Shown here piece by piece: positions 54,913-63,761 of a stretch of 64,000 bases of DNA. Both the position numbers and the translations under genes were made by a program. The notes beneath the pieces were generated by a model. That model worked only from the letters and a program-made list of their open reading frames with translations, was not told where the DNA came from and did no database searches. The DNA comes from a bacterium (lineage in GTDB: Bacteria; CAIWAD01): NCBI GenBank assembly GCA_030685015.1, contig JAUXWS010000041.1, forward strand, positions 42,478-106,477. Direction: 5' to 3'. How positions within the stretch are numbered: position 1 is the stretch's first letter; every line of letters begins with the position of its first letter.

Positions 54913-56531
54913 GCCGCGTCGCCCTGATGATGATGGGTCGCGCAGTCGCAGCCTTCGTGACTGTGGGATCCCGCCCCGCTCCCATGGGCGGACCGGCCAT
55001 CGCCCTGCTCCAGGTGCCGCAAAGCTGCCGGGATGTAGCGCAGCAGATCCGGCGAGATGACGGAATGGGCGCCCAGCTCCGCCGCCGCCAGGTCGCCGCT
55101 GAGGCCATGCAGATCGCAAGCCAGGAGGGCGGCCTGGTCCAACTCCACGCCCTGGGCGGCCAGGCCGGCGATCATGCCGGTCAGCACGTCGCCGGCTCCC
55201 CCTGTCGCCAGGGCATGGCTGCCCGTGCGGTTGATCAGGATGTCCCCCGTGCTGTAGCAGACGACGGTGGGAGCGCCTTTCAGGACCAGGGTCAGCTCGT
55301 GCCGGGCGGCCAGCTCGCGGGCGGCCAGGACGCGGCGGAAGGGCGACAAGGACGGGTCGCCACCGGTCAGGCGGTCGAACTCGGCGGCGTGGGGCGTCAG
55401 GCAGAGGTCGGCCTCCACCTCGCCCAGCAGCTCCAGCTGTCCGCGGAAGGCGTCCAGGCCGTCGGCGTCCAGGATGACCGGCACCGGCGCGTGCAGCACC
55501 AGGTCGCGCACCAGGCTGCGTGTCTCCTCGGCGCGGCCCAGGCCGGGACCCAGGGCCAGCACGTCGGCCCACTCCAACGCCTTGAGCAGGCGCTCCAGGC
55601 GCTTCTTGCCGCTTTCCGCGGGGAGGGGCAGCGTCATCACCTCCGGCATGTGGCCGGCGATCTGGCGGATCGTCTCCTCGTCGCTGGCCAGCCGGGCCAG
55701 CCCGGCGCCGCAGCGCAGCACGGCCTTGGCGCAGAGCAGGGCGGCGCCCGCCATGCCGGGCGAGCCGGCCAGCAGCACCACCTTGCCGAAGTCGCCCTTG
55801 TGGGCGCTGGGGGCGCGCGGCGGCACCAAGGCGGCGATCTCGTGCCCGTCGGCGCGGGCCCAGGGCTCGCCCTCGAGCAGCTGCTCCACGGAGTAACCGA
55901 TGTCCACCACCGTCACCTCACCGGCGAAGTCACGGCCGGGCGGCAGCAGGAGGCCGCGCTTGGGGGCGGCCATGGTCAGGGTCTGCGCGGCCTGGATGAC
56001 CACGCCGGGGACCTCGCCGCTGTCGGCCTCCACGCCGGAGGGGAGGTCGATGGACCAGACGGGCAGGTCCAGATCGCCGATGGCGGCGATGAGGCGCTGG
56101 ATCAGGCCACGGGGAGCGCCCGTGCTCCCGGAGCCCAGCAGCGCGTCGACGAGGAGGTCCGTGTCGCGCAGTTCGGGCAGGTCGCCCTCGGGGTCCAGGT
56201 CGATGATCTCAAGGCCCATCCGCTCCGCCACGCCACGCATGACGGCGGCGTCCCCCTTGAGCTGGTCGCCCCTGACCGTGGACAGCACGCGCACGGCAAT
56301 GCCGGCGTTGGCCAGGCAGCGGGCGGCCACGTAACCGTCGCCGCCGTTGTTGCCGCCGCCGCAGCAAACCGTGACGTGGGTGCCGCCGCTCTCCTCCAGA
56401 TGGTCCAGGATGGCCTCGGCACAACCGCGTCCGGCGTTTTCCATCAGGCAGACGGAGGGCAGGCCCAGCTCGCCGCTGGCGCGGCGGTCGCAGGCCTGCA
56501 TCTCCTCCACGGACAGGATCCAATCCATCAT
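54909..56531 (-). CDS. nnr: Bifunctional NAD(P)HX epimerase/dehydratase
   Basis: 540 residues. The N-terminal YjeF_N epimerase has MENAGRGCAEAILDHLE, CGGGNNGGDGYVAARCLANA and WSIDLPSGVEADSG. The C-terminal ADP-dependent dehydratase has PSAHKGDFGKVVLLAGSPGM, LALGPGLGRAEETRSLV and THALATGGAGDVLTG-like end loops (ALATGGAGDVLTGMIAG). It repairs hydrated NADH and NADPH. The tail is His-rich (SHSHEGCDCATHHH) and could bind metal. AAGGAG lies before two adjacent ATGs. Confidence 0.95.
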   Translation of the reverse strand: MMDWILSVEEMQACDRRASGELGLPSVCLMENAGRGCAEAILDHLEESGGTHVTVCCGGGNNGGDGYVAARCLANAGIAVRVLSTVRGDQLKGDAAVMRGVAERMGLEIIDLDPEGDLPELRDTDLLVDALLGSGSTGAPRGLIQRLIAAIGDLDLPVWSIDLPSGVEADSGEVPGVVIQAAQTLTMAAPKRGLLLPPGRDFAGEVTVVDIGYSVEQLLEGEPWARADGHEIAALVPPRAPSAHKGDFGKVVLLAGSPGMAGAALLCAKAVLRCGAGLARLASDEETIRQIAGHMPEVMTLPLPAESGKKRLERLLKALEWADVLALGPGLGRAEETRSLVRDLVLHAPVPVILDADGLDAFRGQLELLGEVEADLCLTPHAAEFDRLTGGDPSLSPFRRVLAARELAARHELTLVLKGAPTVVCYSTGDILINRTGSHALATGGAGDVLTGMIAGLAAQGVELDQAALLACDLHGLSGDLAAAELGAHSVISPDLLRYIPAALRHLEQGDGRSAHGSGAGSHSHEGCDCATHHHQGDAA

Positions 56532-56812
56532 CGACTCCTTTATGCGGCGCTGACGCGCCAAGCTCTTGCCACCCTTTTTCTCGCGAGAAGAACGATGGCG
56601 CCAAAGAAGCGCACTCCAAGGCATTCAGGGCCCCGACCAGGCGGCCGCGAGGCCGCCGTCGAACAGACGGCCCTATCACCTCGTGCCATCACCTTGGCGA
56701 TTGGTTCAGGCCGAGGCCAACCGCAGGTTGGCCCGTGGCCTTCACCTTCATGTCATCAAACAAGTTTGTCCCAGCGAAAGCTGGGATCCCATGGGCCTCT
56801 CAAGCCCTGACA

Positions 56813-57172
56813 TCACACGCACCGACCGGCGTCCTCTTCCACCACCAGCAGCGCCGCCGCATGGGTGCGGCTGTGGGCGAGCGAGACGTGCCAGTGGCAA
56901 GCGGGCGGCGCCACGTCCTCCGGCAACCGCAACAGCGGCGGGCCGGGATCGGGTCCAGCGGGCGGCAGCACCTCGATGAGGGCGGCGGCCACCTCCCGGC
57001 CCTGTGCGGCCAGCCACTCCCGCACCAGCTCCTTCAGAAGCTGCCGGGCCGCCCGCGAGCCCCGCCCATGGCCGGCCCGGGCAAGGTAGCGCTCCTCCTC
57101 CTCGCTGAAGGAGGCGGGGTGAGGGCGCAGCTCATCCAGGGGGGCTTCGCGGAAGGCGCGGTGCAGGATCAC
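56813..57172 (-). CDS. 4'-phosphopantetheinyl transferase (ACPS-type), divergent
   Basis: 119 residues. FSEEEERYLARAGHGRGSRA followed by ARQLLKELVREWLAAQG matches the E-x(n)-KE-x-x-K region of ACPS-type transferases, and HVSLAHSRTHAAALLVVEED the C-terminal strand pair. The usual N-terminal GxDxxxxxR metal segment is not recognisable; MILHRAFREAPLDELRP stands in its place. It could activate an acyl carrier protein by attaching phosphopantetheine. It follows the HAD gene by 4 bp. The 281 bases between it and nnr hold no clear gene. Confidence 0.55.
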   Translation of the reverse strand: MILHRAFREAPLDELRPHPASFSEEEERYLARAGHGRGSRAARQLLKELVREWLAAQGREVAAALIEVLPPAGPDPGPPLLRLPEDVAPPACHWHVSLAHSRTHAAALLVVEEDAGRCV

Positions 57173-57176
57173 GGGA

Positions 57177-57884
57177 TCAGTCGCTCCAGCCCGGATGGCA
57201 GCCCTTGTTCAGCGTGTCGAGGATGGGCAGCAACTCGTCGATGCTGTGCAAAAGGAAGTCGGCGCCGCTGTTCTCCGTGTCGAAGTCCGAGCCGTAGATG
57301 GCCAGGGCGGTGCGGATGTGCAGGTTGCGGGCGCCCTGGATGTCGCGGTCCGGCCAGTCCCCCACCATCAGCACCTCGTCGTGGCCCAGCTTCAGCAGCT
57401 CCAGCATGCTGCGGAAGGGGGCAGGGTCGGGCTTCCACTTGCCCGTGTCGTCGTGGGTGATGACGTGCTGGAAGTAGTGGAGCAGGCCAAGGCTGGCCAG
57501 GCGCAGCCAGGCCTGGCGCGCCGGCGCGTCGGACAGCACGCCCAGCTTGTAGCCGCGGCGAATCAGCTCCATCAGCGTCAGCTTGACGTGCGGATAGAGG
57601 ACCATGTTGGCCTCGCGCGCCCGCCGGTAGGCCACCACCCCGGCGGCCAGCAGGCGGTGGTCGAGGCGGCCCAGCTCCTCGGCCAGGAAATGGTCCAGCA
57701 CCTCCTGATATTCGATGCCGCGCCGGTCGTAGATGTCGAAGAGGCGCGTCACCGCCTCCTCCTCTTTCATGGGCAGGCCGTGGTCCACCATCGCCCGCGC
57801 CGCGGCGGCCACCGCCTCGCGCTTCATCTTCATGAAATCGACCAGGGTGTTGTCCAGGTCGAAAATGACGGCCTTGATCTGCAT
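57177..57884 (-). CDS. HAD superfamily hydrolase, subfamily IA
   Basis: 235 residues. VIFDLDNTLVDFMKMKREAV carries the nucleophile Asp9 and Asp11; GVLSDAPARQAWLRLASLGL motif II; KWKPDPAPFRSML the Lys; VLMVGDWPDRDIQGARNLHI motif IV. Helical cap in 20-90. It belongs to the group with TIGR02253-type members, often phosphoglycolate-phosphatase-like; substrate unproven. It diverges from hicA. Confidence 0.92.
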   Translation of the reverse strand: MQIKAVIFDLDNTLVDFMKMKREAVAAAARAMVDHGLPMKEEEAVTRLFDIYDRRGIEYQEVLDHFLAEELGRLDHRLLAAGVVAYRRAREANMVLYPHVKLTLMELIRRGYKLGVLSDAPARQAWLRLASLGLLHYFQHVITHDDTGKWKPDPAPFRSMLELLKLGHDEVLMVGDWPDRDIQGARNLHIRTALAIYGSDFDTENSGADFLLHSIDELLPILDTLNKGCHPGWSD

Positions 57885-57948
57885 GGAGGCCTCCTTGGCG
57901 GGGAAGATAGGACTCGATGTCCGCGGTGTCAGACGCCTGGCGCGCTGT

Positions 57949-57978
57949 TATGATGGAATGGTACCAGAGTGATACCAT
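57949..57978 (+). promoter_or_regulatory. Promoter -10 box and 21-bp operator palindrome of hicAB
   Basis: TATGAT (57949-57954) is followed by ATGGTACCA-GAG-TGATACCAT (57958-57978), an inverted repeat with one mismatch in nine. The palindrome covers the expected transcription start and ends 5 bases before the hicA ATG. HicB proteins with a C-terminal ribbon-helix-helix repress their own promoters through such sites. A weak GTGTCA -35 lies 17 bases upstream. Confidence 0.55.
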
Positions 57979-57983
57979 GGGCC

Positions 57984-58142
57984 ATGCCCAGAAAAGTCAG
58001 GGATCTTTTGCGGGATTTGGCCCGGGCCGGCTTCGTGTCGCGTGGCGGGATGGGCGGCGGGCGGATCACCATCAGTGGTGCGCCTGGCGACGACGCCCTG
58101 CCATTCCAGGCCTTGGCGGAGGTGCGCAATGAAGAAGAGTGA
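57984..58142 (+). CDS. HicA-like toxin with its catalytic segment deleted
   Basis: 52 residues. MPRKVRDLLRDLARAGFVSR is the HicA helix, and ITISGAPGDDALPFQALAEV the last strand and helix of the longer HicA subfamily that ends in GDDAxPYQ. The piece in between, normally GGKGSHRNFxHP plus a few residues, is reduced to GGMGGGR, so the active-site His is gone. HicA is a double-stranded-RNA-binding mRNA interferase; this version should not cleave. It overlaps hicB by 14 bp. Confidence 0.75.
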   Translation: MPRKVRDLLRDLARAGFVSRGGMGGGRITISGAPGDDALPFQALAEVRNEEE

Positions 58143-58476
58143 CCAGTACCTGAAGCTTGTCGAGTGGTCCGAGGAGGACGGGTGCTATGTGGGAAGCTGT
58201 CCGGGCCTGATGCTGGGCGGCGTGCATGGCCCCGACGAGGTTCTCGTCTATCGCCGACTTGTCAAGGCCGTCGAGGATTGGCTGGCCTCTCTTGAAGAAG
58301 ATGGCCTCCCCCTGCCTCCCGCCACGGCCGGCCGCACCTACAGCGGCAAACTGGTGATGCGCCTGGGGCCGGACCTGCACAAGGATCTGGCCCTTGAGGC
58401 CATGCGCGTGAAGGAAAGCCTCAACAGCTACTGCGTGAGGGTGCTGAAGAGCCGGCGAGAATCTGGGCGGACATGA
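58129..58476 (+). CDS. hicB: HicB-family antitoxin with C-terminal RHH
   Basis: 115 residues. The N-terminal partial RNase H-like fold reads LKLVEWSEEDGCYVGSCPGL and AVEDWLASLEEDGLPLPPAT. The C terminus KLVMRLGPDLHKDLALEAMR, then VKESLNSYCVRVL, is a ribbon-helix-helix DNA-binding domain. It would bind HicA and repress the promoter. It is complete, in contrast to hicA. The start overlaps the hicA end, as usual for the locus. Confidence 0.88.
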   Translation: MKKSDQYLKLVEWSEEDGCYVGSCPGLMLGGVHGPDEVLVYRRLVKAVEDWLASLEEDGLPLPPATAGRTYSGKLVMRLGPDLHKDLALEAMRVKESLNSYCVRVLKSRRESGRT

Positions 58477-58627
58477 CGGCCATGCCGCCGGGCCGTCGTG
58501 GGCCGTCGTGGCTTGGCACAGAGTTGAGCATCAACCACAAAGCCCTTGCTGTTTAGCCAGAAGAGCAGCACTCTCCCGCCGGAACTCCACTCCACACAGC
58601 ACCACTAGTCCAAAAGCCGAGGTTGAA

Positions 58628-59695
58628 ATGAAAGGAATGCTGCCTTTTGCCGGCGCCTGCCTGCTGCTGTCCGTCCAGGCGGCCCAGGCCGGCCAGCCCA
58701 GCGTCACCAATGTGACGGCCCAGCAACTGCCCGGCACCGAGATCATCCAGATCACTTACGACCTGGCCGAGGACGAGGGCCTGCCTTGCTGGATCAGCGT
58801 GCGGGTGGACCGCGACAACATGGGCGCCTGGCTGGTGCCGGTCTGGTCCCTGAGCGGCGATGCGGGCCCGAACATCCTGCCCGGCGCGGGCAAGACCATC
58901 CAGTGGAACGCCGGACGGGACTACGACCGCCATATGGCCAACGCCCAGGTGCGCGTCACGGCCCACAGTCTGGTGGACGGCCTGCCCCAGGACATGGTGC
59001 TGGTGCCGGCCGGCGAATTCGTGATGGGTTCAACGACCGTGGGCGGCGACGCCATTCCCGAGCACACGGTCTATCTGGACGCCTACTGGATCGATGTCCA
59101 CGAGGTGACCAACCACGAGTACAAGATCTTCTGCGACGCCACCAGCCGTGCCTACCCGCCCGATCCCGGCTTCACCGGCATGCCCAGCTACTTCCTCAAC
59201 TACCCCGACTATCCGGTCGTCATGGTGGACTGGGCGGATGCCACCGCCTACGCCGCCTGGGCGGGCAAGCGCCTGCCCACGGAGGCCGAATGGGAACGCG
59301 CCGCCAAGGGCGCCGTGGACAACCGCCTGTACCCCTGGGGCAACCAGTTCAACGCCATGATCGGTGGTACCATCCACCACGCCAACACCACCGAGGCGGG
59401 GGATGGCTTTACCTACACGGCGCCTGTGGGCAGTTACACCACGGGGATCAGCCCCGCCGGCTGCCTGGACATGGCGGGCAATGTCTGGGAATGGTGCAGC
59501 GACTGGTACTCCAGCAGTTACTACAGCAGTTTACCCTACGCCAATCCACAGGGACCAGCCTCCGGCACCACCCGGGTGGTACGTGGCGGCAGCTGGAACT
59601 ACGGCAGTTCGAACGCCCGACGTGCCTCTCGGGGCAGCTACACGCCCGCGAACCGCTACCACAACCTGGGTTTCCGCTGTGCCAGGACTCCGTAA
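58628..59695 (+). CDS. Secreted SUMF1/formylglycine-generating-enzyme-domain protein
   Basis: 355 residues: signal peptide (FAGACLLLSVQAAQA), a beta domain (PSVTNVTAQQLPGTEIIQIT to about 115), then the FGE-sulfatase fold. Landmarks are VLVPAGEFVMGS, AYWIDVHEVTNHEYKIFC, KRLPTEAEWERAAKG, YPWGNQFNAM, DMAGNVWEWCSDWY, RVVRGGSWNYGSSNARRASR and GFRCAR. The two Cys of true formylglycine enzymes are not clearly present, so it is more likely one of the many binding or structural members. A ribosome site is not obvious. Confidence 0.85.
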   Translation: MKGMLPFAGACLLLSVQAAQAGQPSVTNVTAQQLPGTEIIQITYDLAEDEGLPCWISVRVDRDNMGAWLVPVWSLSGDAGPNILPGAGKTIQWNAGRDYDRHMANAQVRVTAHSLVDGLPQDMVLVPAGEFVMGSTTVGGDAIPEHTVYLDAYWIDVHEVTNHEYKIFCDATSRAYPPDPGFTGMPSYFLNYPDYPVVMVDWADATAYAAWAGKRLPTEAEWERAAKGAVDNRLYPWGNQFNAMIGGTIHHANTTEAGDGFTYTAPVGSYTTGISPAGCLDMAGNVWEWCSDWYSSSYYSSLPYANPQGPASGTTRVVRGGSWNYGSSNARRASRGSYTPANRYHNLGFRCARTP

Positions 59696-59924
59696 TCCTT
59701 TGTCCCTTGGGTCCTCGCCCTTGGGCTTGGAGTGTGTCACGAGATCAGTTTGGGTGAAGGGGCAAATCTGCAGCGAGGCCGCGTGCCGTCGGCCGGATCT
59801 GGATGAGGACCTGTCCGATGTTGGCCTGATCGGCGTGAGCCAACCAGCGGTTGCGCGACAGATCCATTCATAGACGGCTCGTGGAACCCGTCGCCCGGTG
59901 TCCTGAAGAGAGGTGAACACAACC

Positions 59925-60623
59925 ATGTACACACACAAGGCGCGGCTCGGCTTCCTCCTGCCCGCGGCCGCCCTGGCCGGCGGCGTGCACAGCGGGGATT
60001 CCGGCTCATTCAACATGGACACGGTCGGCTCGTCCAATGTGCCCTGGGCCAGTGCCACGGCCAGCTTCGTGCTGGATACCTGGAACCCCTGCTGCAGCGC
60101 GGTGGCCAGCGGGGTCGGCAACTTGTTCGACTTCGCCGCCTTTCCTGCCGAGACCTTCCTCGCCGGTGATGTGCGCGATACGGCCAGCGGCCTGCCCATT
60201 CCCGGTGCCCAGCTGGTTCTGGCTCCCGGTGGCGGAACGGTGGCCAGCGGTCCCAACGGCGTCTTCCGGCTCGATCCGGTGACGGTGGGTGAAGGGTACC
60301 AGTTGTCCGCCCAGCACCCCGGCCATCACACGGCCAACGTGTCCGGCATCGAGGTGGAGGAGCACCGCCCGGCCTTCCACCGTATCCTGCTCGAGCCTGT
60401 GCGCCCGCCCGCTGTGACCGGTCTCACCATCTCCGCGACCTCCCAGGCCTGCTTCCTGGATTGGGAACCCATGCCCGGCATTGCGACCTACCGCATCCGC
60501 GCCGCTTGGGACCCCTACGGCTACTGGAGCCCTGTGGCCACCACCGGCCAAACCCAGTACGAGACCCCCTTGCCGGCGGGGGTGGATCTGACCCGCCTCT
60601 TTCGTGTGACCGCGATCCAGTGA
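59925..60623 (+). CDS. Secreted protein with carboxypeptidase-regulatory-like and FN3-like modules
   Basis: 232 residues. Signal-like start (ARLGFLLPAAALAGGVHS), then FLAGDVRDTASGLPIPGAQL with GPNGVFRLDPVTVGEGYQ, a CarboxypepD_reg-type Ig fold, and a C-terminal FN3-like unit RPPAVTGLTISATSQACFLD ... LTRLFRVTAIQ. No sorting domain at the end. Probably a surface or matrix component. AGAGGTGA precedes the ATG; the gap 59696-59924 before it has no firm gene. Confidence 0.65.
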   Translation: MYTHKARLGFLLPAAALAGGVHSGDSGSFNMDTVGSSNVPWASATASFVLDTWNPCCSAVASGVGNLFDFAAFPAETFLAGDVRDTASGLPIPGAQLVLAPGGGTVASGPNGVFRLDPVTVGEGYQLSAQHPGHHTANVSGIEVEEHRPAFHRILLEPVRPPAVTGLTISATSQACFLDWEPMPGIATYRIRAAWDPYGYWSPVATTGQTQYETPLPAGVDLTRLFRVTAIQ

Positions 60624-60662
60624 CGGTGGTTGGCGAAGTCAGGTGCGGCGCCTGACCTTGAT

Positions 60663-61859
60663 TCACGTTGTGGCGGCGGATGGCGCGGGTGTGGTCAGGG
60701 CCTGCCACAGGTTGTCCACCCGCCAGGGATTCATCACACGCATGCCCCTCACCAGCAGGTCTTCCTTGCAGTTGGCCAGGACGACCCCCTGGTCCAGGGC
60801 CTCCAGGCCGGTGGCCCGCAGGTGGTCCAGGCCTTTGAGGAAATCGATGGAGAAGGTGGCGGAGGACTTGATCTCCACCGGCACCAGGCGCCCCGCCTCC
60901 CTCACCAGGAGATCCACCTCGTTGCCATGGGAGTCGCGATAAAAGGAGAGGTCCGGACGAAGACCGCGATTGGCCGCTCCCTTCAGAACTTCGGCGATGA
61001 CCATGTTTTCGTACAAGGGGCCGCGCAGGGGGTGCTGGAGGGCCTGTGTCCCGTCGTGGATGCCCAGCAGGGCGGCGGCCAGTCCCACGTCGGTGAAGTA
61101 AGGCTTGGGCGCCTTCACCAGCCGCTTGCGAAGATTCCCCGAAAAGGGCGGCAGGGAGAACAGCACGTGGGATGCCGTCAGAACGGAAATCCAGGCGCGC
61201 AGGGTCGTGGCGGACAGGCCCAGATCGCTGGAGAGGGCGGCAAGGTTGGCCGGCTGGCCCACCCGGCCGGCCATCAACACCAGGAAGTGCTGGAAGCTGG
61301 TCAGGTCCCGCACGTTCAACAGCAGGCGGACATCCCGCTCCAGGTAGGTCTGCAGGTAGTTGCTGTAAAAGCGGCGAGGGTCCAGCTTCTCCTCGTGAAG
61401 CCGGGGATAAAAACCGCGGACCAGGAGCGGGAAGGGGTCGTCCAGGGCGCCGTAATGACGCAGCTCGGAGACGCTGAAGGGCAGGAGGTGGAGGACCGCC
61501 GTGCGACCGGCCAGGGACTGCGATATGGCCTGTTGCAGTAGGGGCTGATGGCTGCCGGTGAGAATGAACAGGCCGCGGCCGGATTGCGCATCCACCGCTT
61601 CCTGGAGGTAGGACAACAGGTCCGGGAGGCGTTGCACCTCGTCCAGTACGGCGCCGTCGGGGAGGTGGTCCAGGAAGGATCTGGGGTCGGCCGCCACGGC
61701 GGCGCGGGTGTCCGGACTCTCCAGCGAGTAGTACGGCTTTTCAGGAAAGCAGGTACGCGCCAAGGTGGTCTTGCCGGATTGCCGGGGCCCGGTGATGGTC
61801 ACGATGGGATACTCAGCGGCGGCGCGCCGCAGCTCCGGAATGATGTCGCGGGTCACCAT
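60663..61859 (-). CDS. AAA_14/DUF4143 ATPase
   Basis: 398 residues. The N-terminal P-loop domain has TITGPRQSGKTTLARTCFPE, AVLDEVQRLPDLLSYLQEAV and LFILTGSHQPLLQQAISQSL. The DUF4143 part follows, with YLERDVRLLLNVRDLTSFQ, GPLYENMVIAEVLKGAANRG and FYRDSHGNEVDLLVREAGRL, an endonuclease-fold-like end. These ATPases are frequent, often accessory, genes of unknown role. It overlaps nothing; 238 bases of featureless DNA lie between it and the next gene. Confidence 0.9.
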   Translation of the reverse strand: MVTRDIIPELRRAAAEYPIVTITGPRQSGKTTLARTCFPEKPYYSLESPDTRAAVAADPRSFLDHLPDGAVLDEVQRLPDLLSYLQEAVDAQSGRGLFILTGSHQPLLQQAISQSLAGRTAVLHLLPFSVSELRHYGALDDPFPLLVRGFYPRLHEEKLDPRRFYSNYLQTYLERDVRLLLNVRDLTSFQHFLVLMAGRVGQPANLAALSSDLGLSATTLRAWISVLTASHVLFSLPPFSGNLRKRLVKAPKPYFTDVGLAAALLGIHDGTQALQHPLRGPLYENMVIAEVLKGAANRGLRPDLSFYRDSHGNEVDLLVREAGRLVPVEIKSSATFSIDFLKGLDHLRATGLEALDQGVVLANCKEDLLVRGMRVMNPWRVDNLWQALTTPAPSAATT

Positions 61860-62097
61860 GGCACAAAACTATGATGGCCATGTGCAAATCGCAAGTTCAA
61901 GTGGTGAATTTCACAAAACCATCGAGTCGCCGCAGGTCAGATGATTGGTCAGACCACAAAGCTATCGGCCAACCCGGAAGCATCGATAGGAGCTGGTCAG
62001 GAAGCCGGAGCCCCAGGCGGCTGATTCCAGCGGTGCTCTGCAGGTCGACAATACAACGCATCCCGTCTGTTCCTCCGGGCAGTACGAACTGGACCTG

Positions 62098-62319
62098 ATG
62101 CTGGGCCGAGGCATCGTCATCTCCCTCATTTGGTTGGCCGGCTTCGGCTCGCTTGATGCCTTCCGCAACTGCTTGAATGCCCGCCACCACAGCTCGGCCT
62201 CGGCAGGAGAGCTGCAGGGGATGGGAAAGGCCCGGTGGTGTCTGATTGTCGGCGGCATCGGCATGTTCCTCTGGTTTCCCGTCATCATCATCGGGATCAT
62301 GAACAAGCTGCGCGGATAA
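62098..62319 (+). CDS. Small two-helix membrane protein
   Basis: 73 residues with hydrophobic segments at about 4-16 and 49-67 (CLIVGGIGMFLWFPVIIIGI). The frame is open for another ~35 codons upstream without a start, so the gene may have lost an N-terminal part. No family is recognised and there is no clear ribosome site. The A/T content is slightly higher than that of its neighbours. Confidence 0.4.
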   Translation: MLGRGIVISLIWLAGFGSLDAFRNCLNARHHSSASAGELQGMGKARWCLIVGGIGMFLWFPVIIIGIMNKLRG

Positions 62320-62452
62320 CCAGTGTTCTGGCGTCAGGTCCAGACTGTCAGCCGGTTGAAGCTCTGATCAACAAGGGTGCCGAAGTGGACAGGCTCAGCT
62401 CCGCAAAGCTCCAGGCCAGCCTGGCGACCACTGAAGGGCGTGGCGAAAAGGC

Positions 62453-62552
62453 GCGATAGATGGATAAGATCAAGCAAGATTTCCATAATTGGATCGGGCA
62501 GGGTTGCGCACACAAGGGCACGATAGATTGGTAAGACCGCGATAGATTCCTC
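62453..62552. repeat. Three short direct repeats upstream of an ATPase gene
   Basis: GCGATAGATGGATAAGA (62453), ACGATAGATTGGTAAGA (62520) and GCGATAGATTCCTC (62539) share CGATAGAT. All lie in the 257-base gap before the start at 62577, which otherwise shows nothing definite. They could be binding sites for a regulator. Confidence 0.35.
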
Positions 62553-62576
62553 AAACGACGAAGCGCTGGAGTCCAG

Positions 62577-63761
62577 ATGGATCCTCTGCGGAACCCCTTC
62601 GCACCGGGCGCCGGGGCGCCCCCGCCGGAACTGGCCGGCCGCGACGCCGTCATCGAGGCGGCCCGAATCGCGCTCTACCGCATCCGCGCCGGCCGGCCGG
62701 AACGGAGCCAGATGTTGCTGGGGCTCCGAGGTGTAGGGAAGACGGTCCTGTTGAACCGCATCGGCGAGATGGCCGAGGAGTTGGGTTACCACGTCGCACC
62801 ATTGGAGGCGCCGGAAGGGCAACGGCTGGCGGTCTTTCTCGCCCCTGCGCTGAAAGGCATGCTGCTGCGTCTCAGCCGCGTGGAACGGGCCAAGGACACT
62901 GCCGCCCGCGCCATGGCCGCACTACGCGGCTTTGCCAGCGCCTTCAAGGTCACCATCGGCGAGGTCGAAGTGGGAGTCAACGAGCCGCCTTTGGCGGACA
63001 GCGGCAACCTCGAGGTGGATCTCCCAGCCTTGCTGCTGAGCGTTGGCCAGGCCGCCCAGGCCGCGGAGACGAGCGTCGCCCTCCTCGTGGACGAGGTGCA
63101 GTACCTCCAAAAGGAGGATTTGCGGGCGCTCATCGTCGCTTGCCATGCCATCTCCCAACGGGGCCTGCCGGTTGTGCTGTTCGGGGCCGGCTTGCCCCAA
63201 GTCGCGGCCCTGGCCGGTGATGCCAAGTCCTACGCCGAGCGCCTCTTCGACTTTCCCACCATCGGGGCACTCGTCCCCGAGGCGGCGCGGCTGGCAATCC
63301 GGCAGCCGGTCTGCGACGAGGGGGCTGAGATCCTGGCCGACGCCCTGGACAGCATTGTGGCGGTGACGAAAGGCTACCCCTATCTCCTGCAGGAATGGGG
63401 CAAGCACTCATGGAACGCCGCGGCGGCCTCGCCCATCACCTTGTCCGACGTGCAAGCCGCCGGCCAAGCGGCGACCACGGCCTTGGACCGGAGCTTCTTC
63501 CGCGTCCGCTTCGACCGGTTGACGCCGCGCGAACAGGACTACCTGCGTGCCATGGCGGAACTGGGTCCCGGCCCCCACCGCTCCGGCTCCATCGCCGCAA
63601 CCCTGGGACGGACTGTGGAGAGCATCGCGCCGCTCCGCAGCGGACTGATCCGGAAAGGCATGATCTGGAGCCCGACTCACGGTGAGACGGCCTTCACTGT
63701 CCCACTTTTCGATGACTTCATGCACCGTGCCATCCCCGAGTGGAGACCGCCGGTCCGCTGA
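62577..63761 (+). CDS. AAA+ ATPase (ATP-binding protein, AAA_16-like)
   Basis: 394 residues. NPFAPGAGAPPPELAGRDAV is a typical start of this group; Walker A is LLGLRGVGKTVLLNRIGEMA, Walker B VALLVDEVQYLQKEDLRAL, sensor FGAGLPQVAALAG. The C terminus (LTPREQDYLRAMAELGPGPH ... IRKGMIWSPTHGETAFTVPL) is a winged helix. Proteins of this kind are common in mobile or defence neighbourhoods but no partner gene is visible before the window ends. The function is unknown. Confidence 0.85.
   Translation: MDPLRNPFAPGAGAPPPELAGRDAVIEAARIALYRIRAGRPERSQMLLGLRGVGKTVLLNRIGEMAEELGYHVAPLEAPEGQRLAVFLAPALKGMLLRLSRVERAKDTAARAMAALRGFASAFKVTIGEVEVGVNEPPLADSGNLEVDLPALLLSVGQAAQAAETSVALLVDEVQYLQKEDLRALIVACHAISQRGLPVVLFGAGLPQVAALAGDAKSYAERLFDFPTIGALVPEAARLAIRQPVCDEGAEILADALDSIVAVTKGYPYLLQEWGKHSWNAAAASPITLSDVQAAGQAATTALDRSFFRVRFDRLTPREQDYLRAMAELGPGPHRSGSIAATLGRTVESIAPLRSGLIRKGMIWSPTHGETAFTVPLFDDFMHRAIPEWRPPVR

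Noticed and set aside
59754-59873. Short frame with a helix-turn-helix-like GVSQPAVARQ between the two secreted-protein genes
   Set aside because: Forty codons with a weak GTG start and no ribosome site; too little to call a gene or a transposase remnant.
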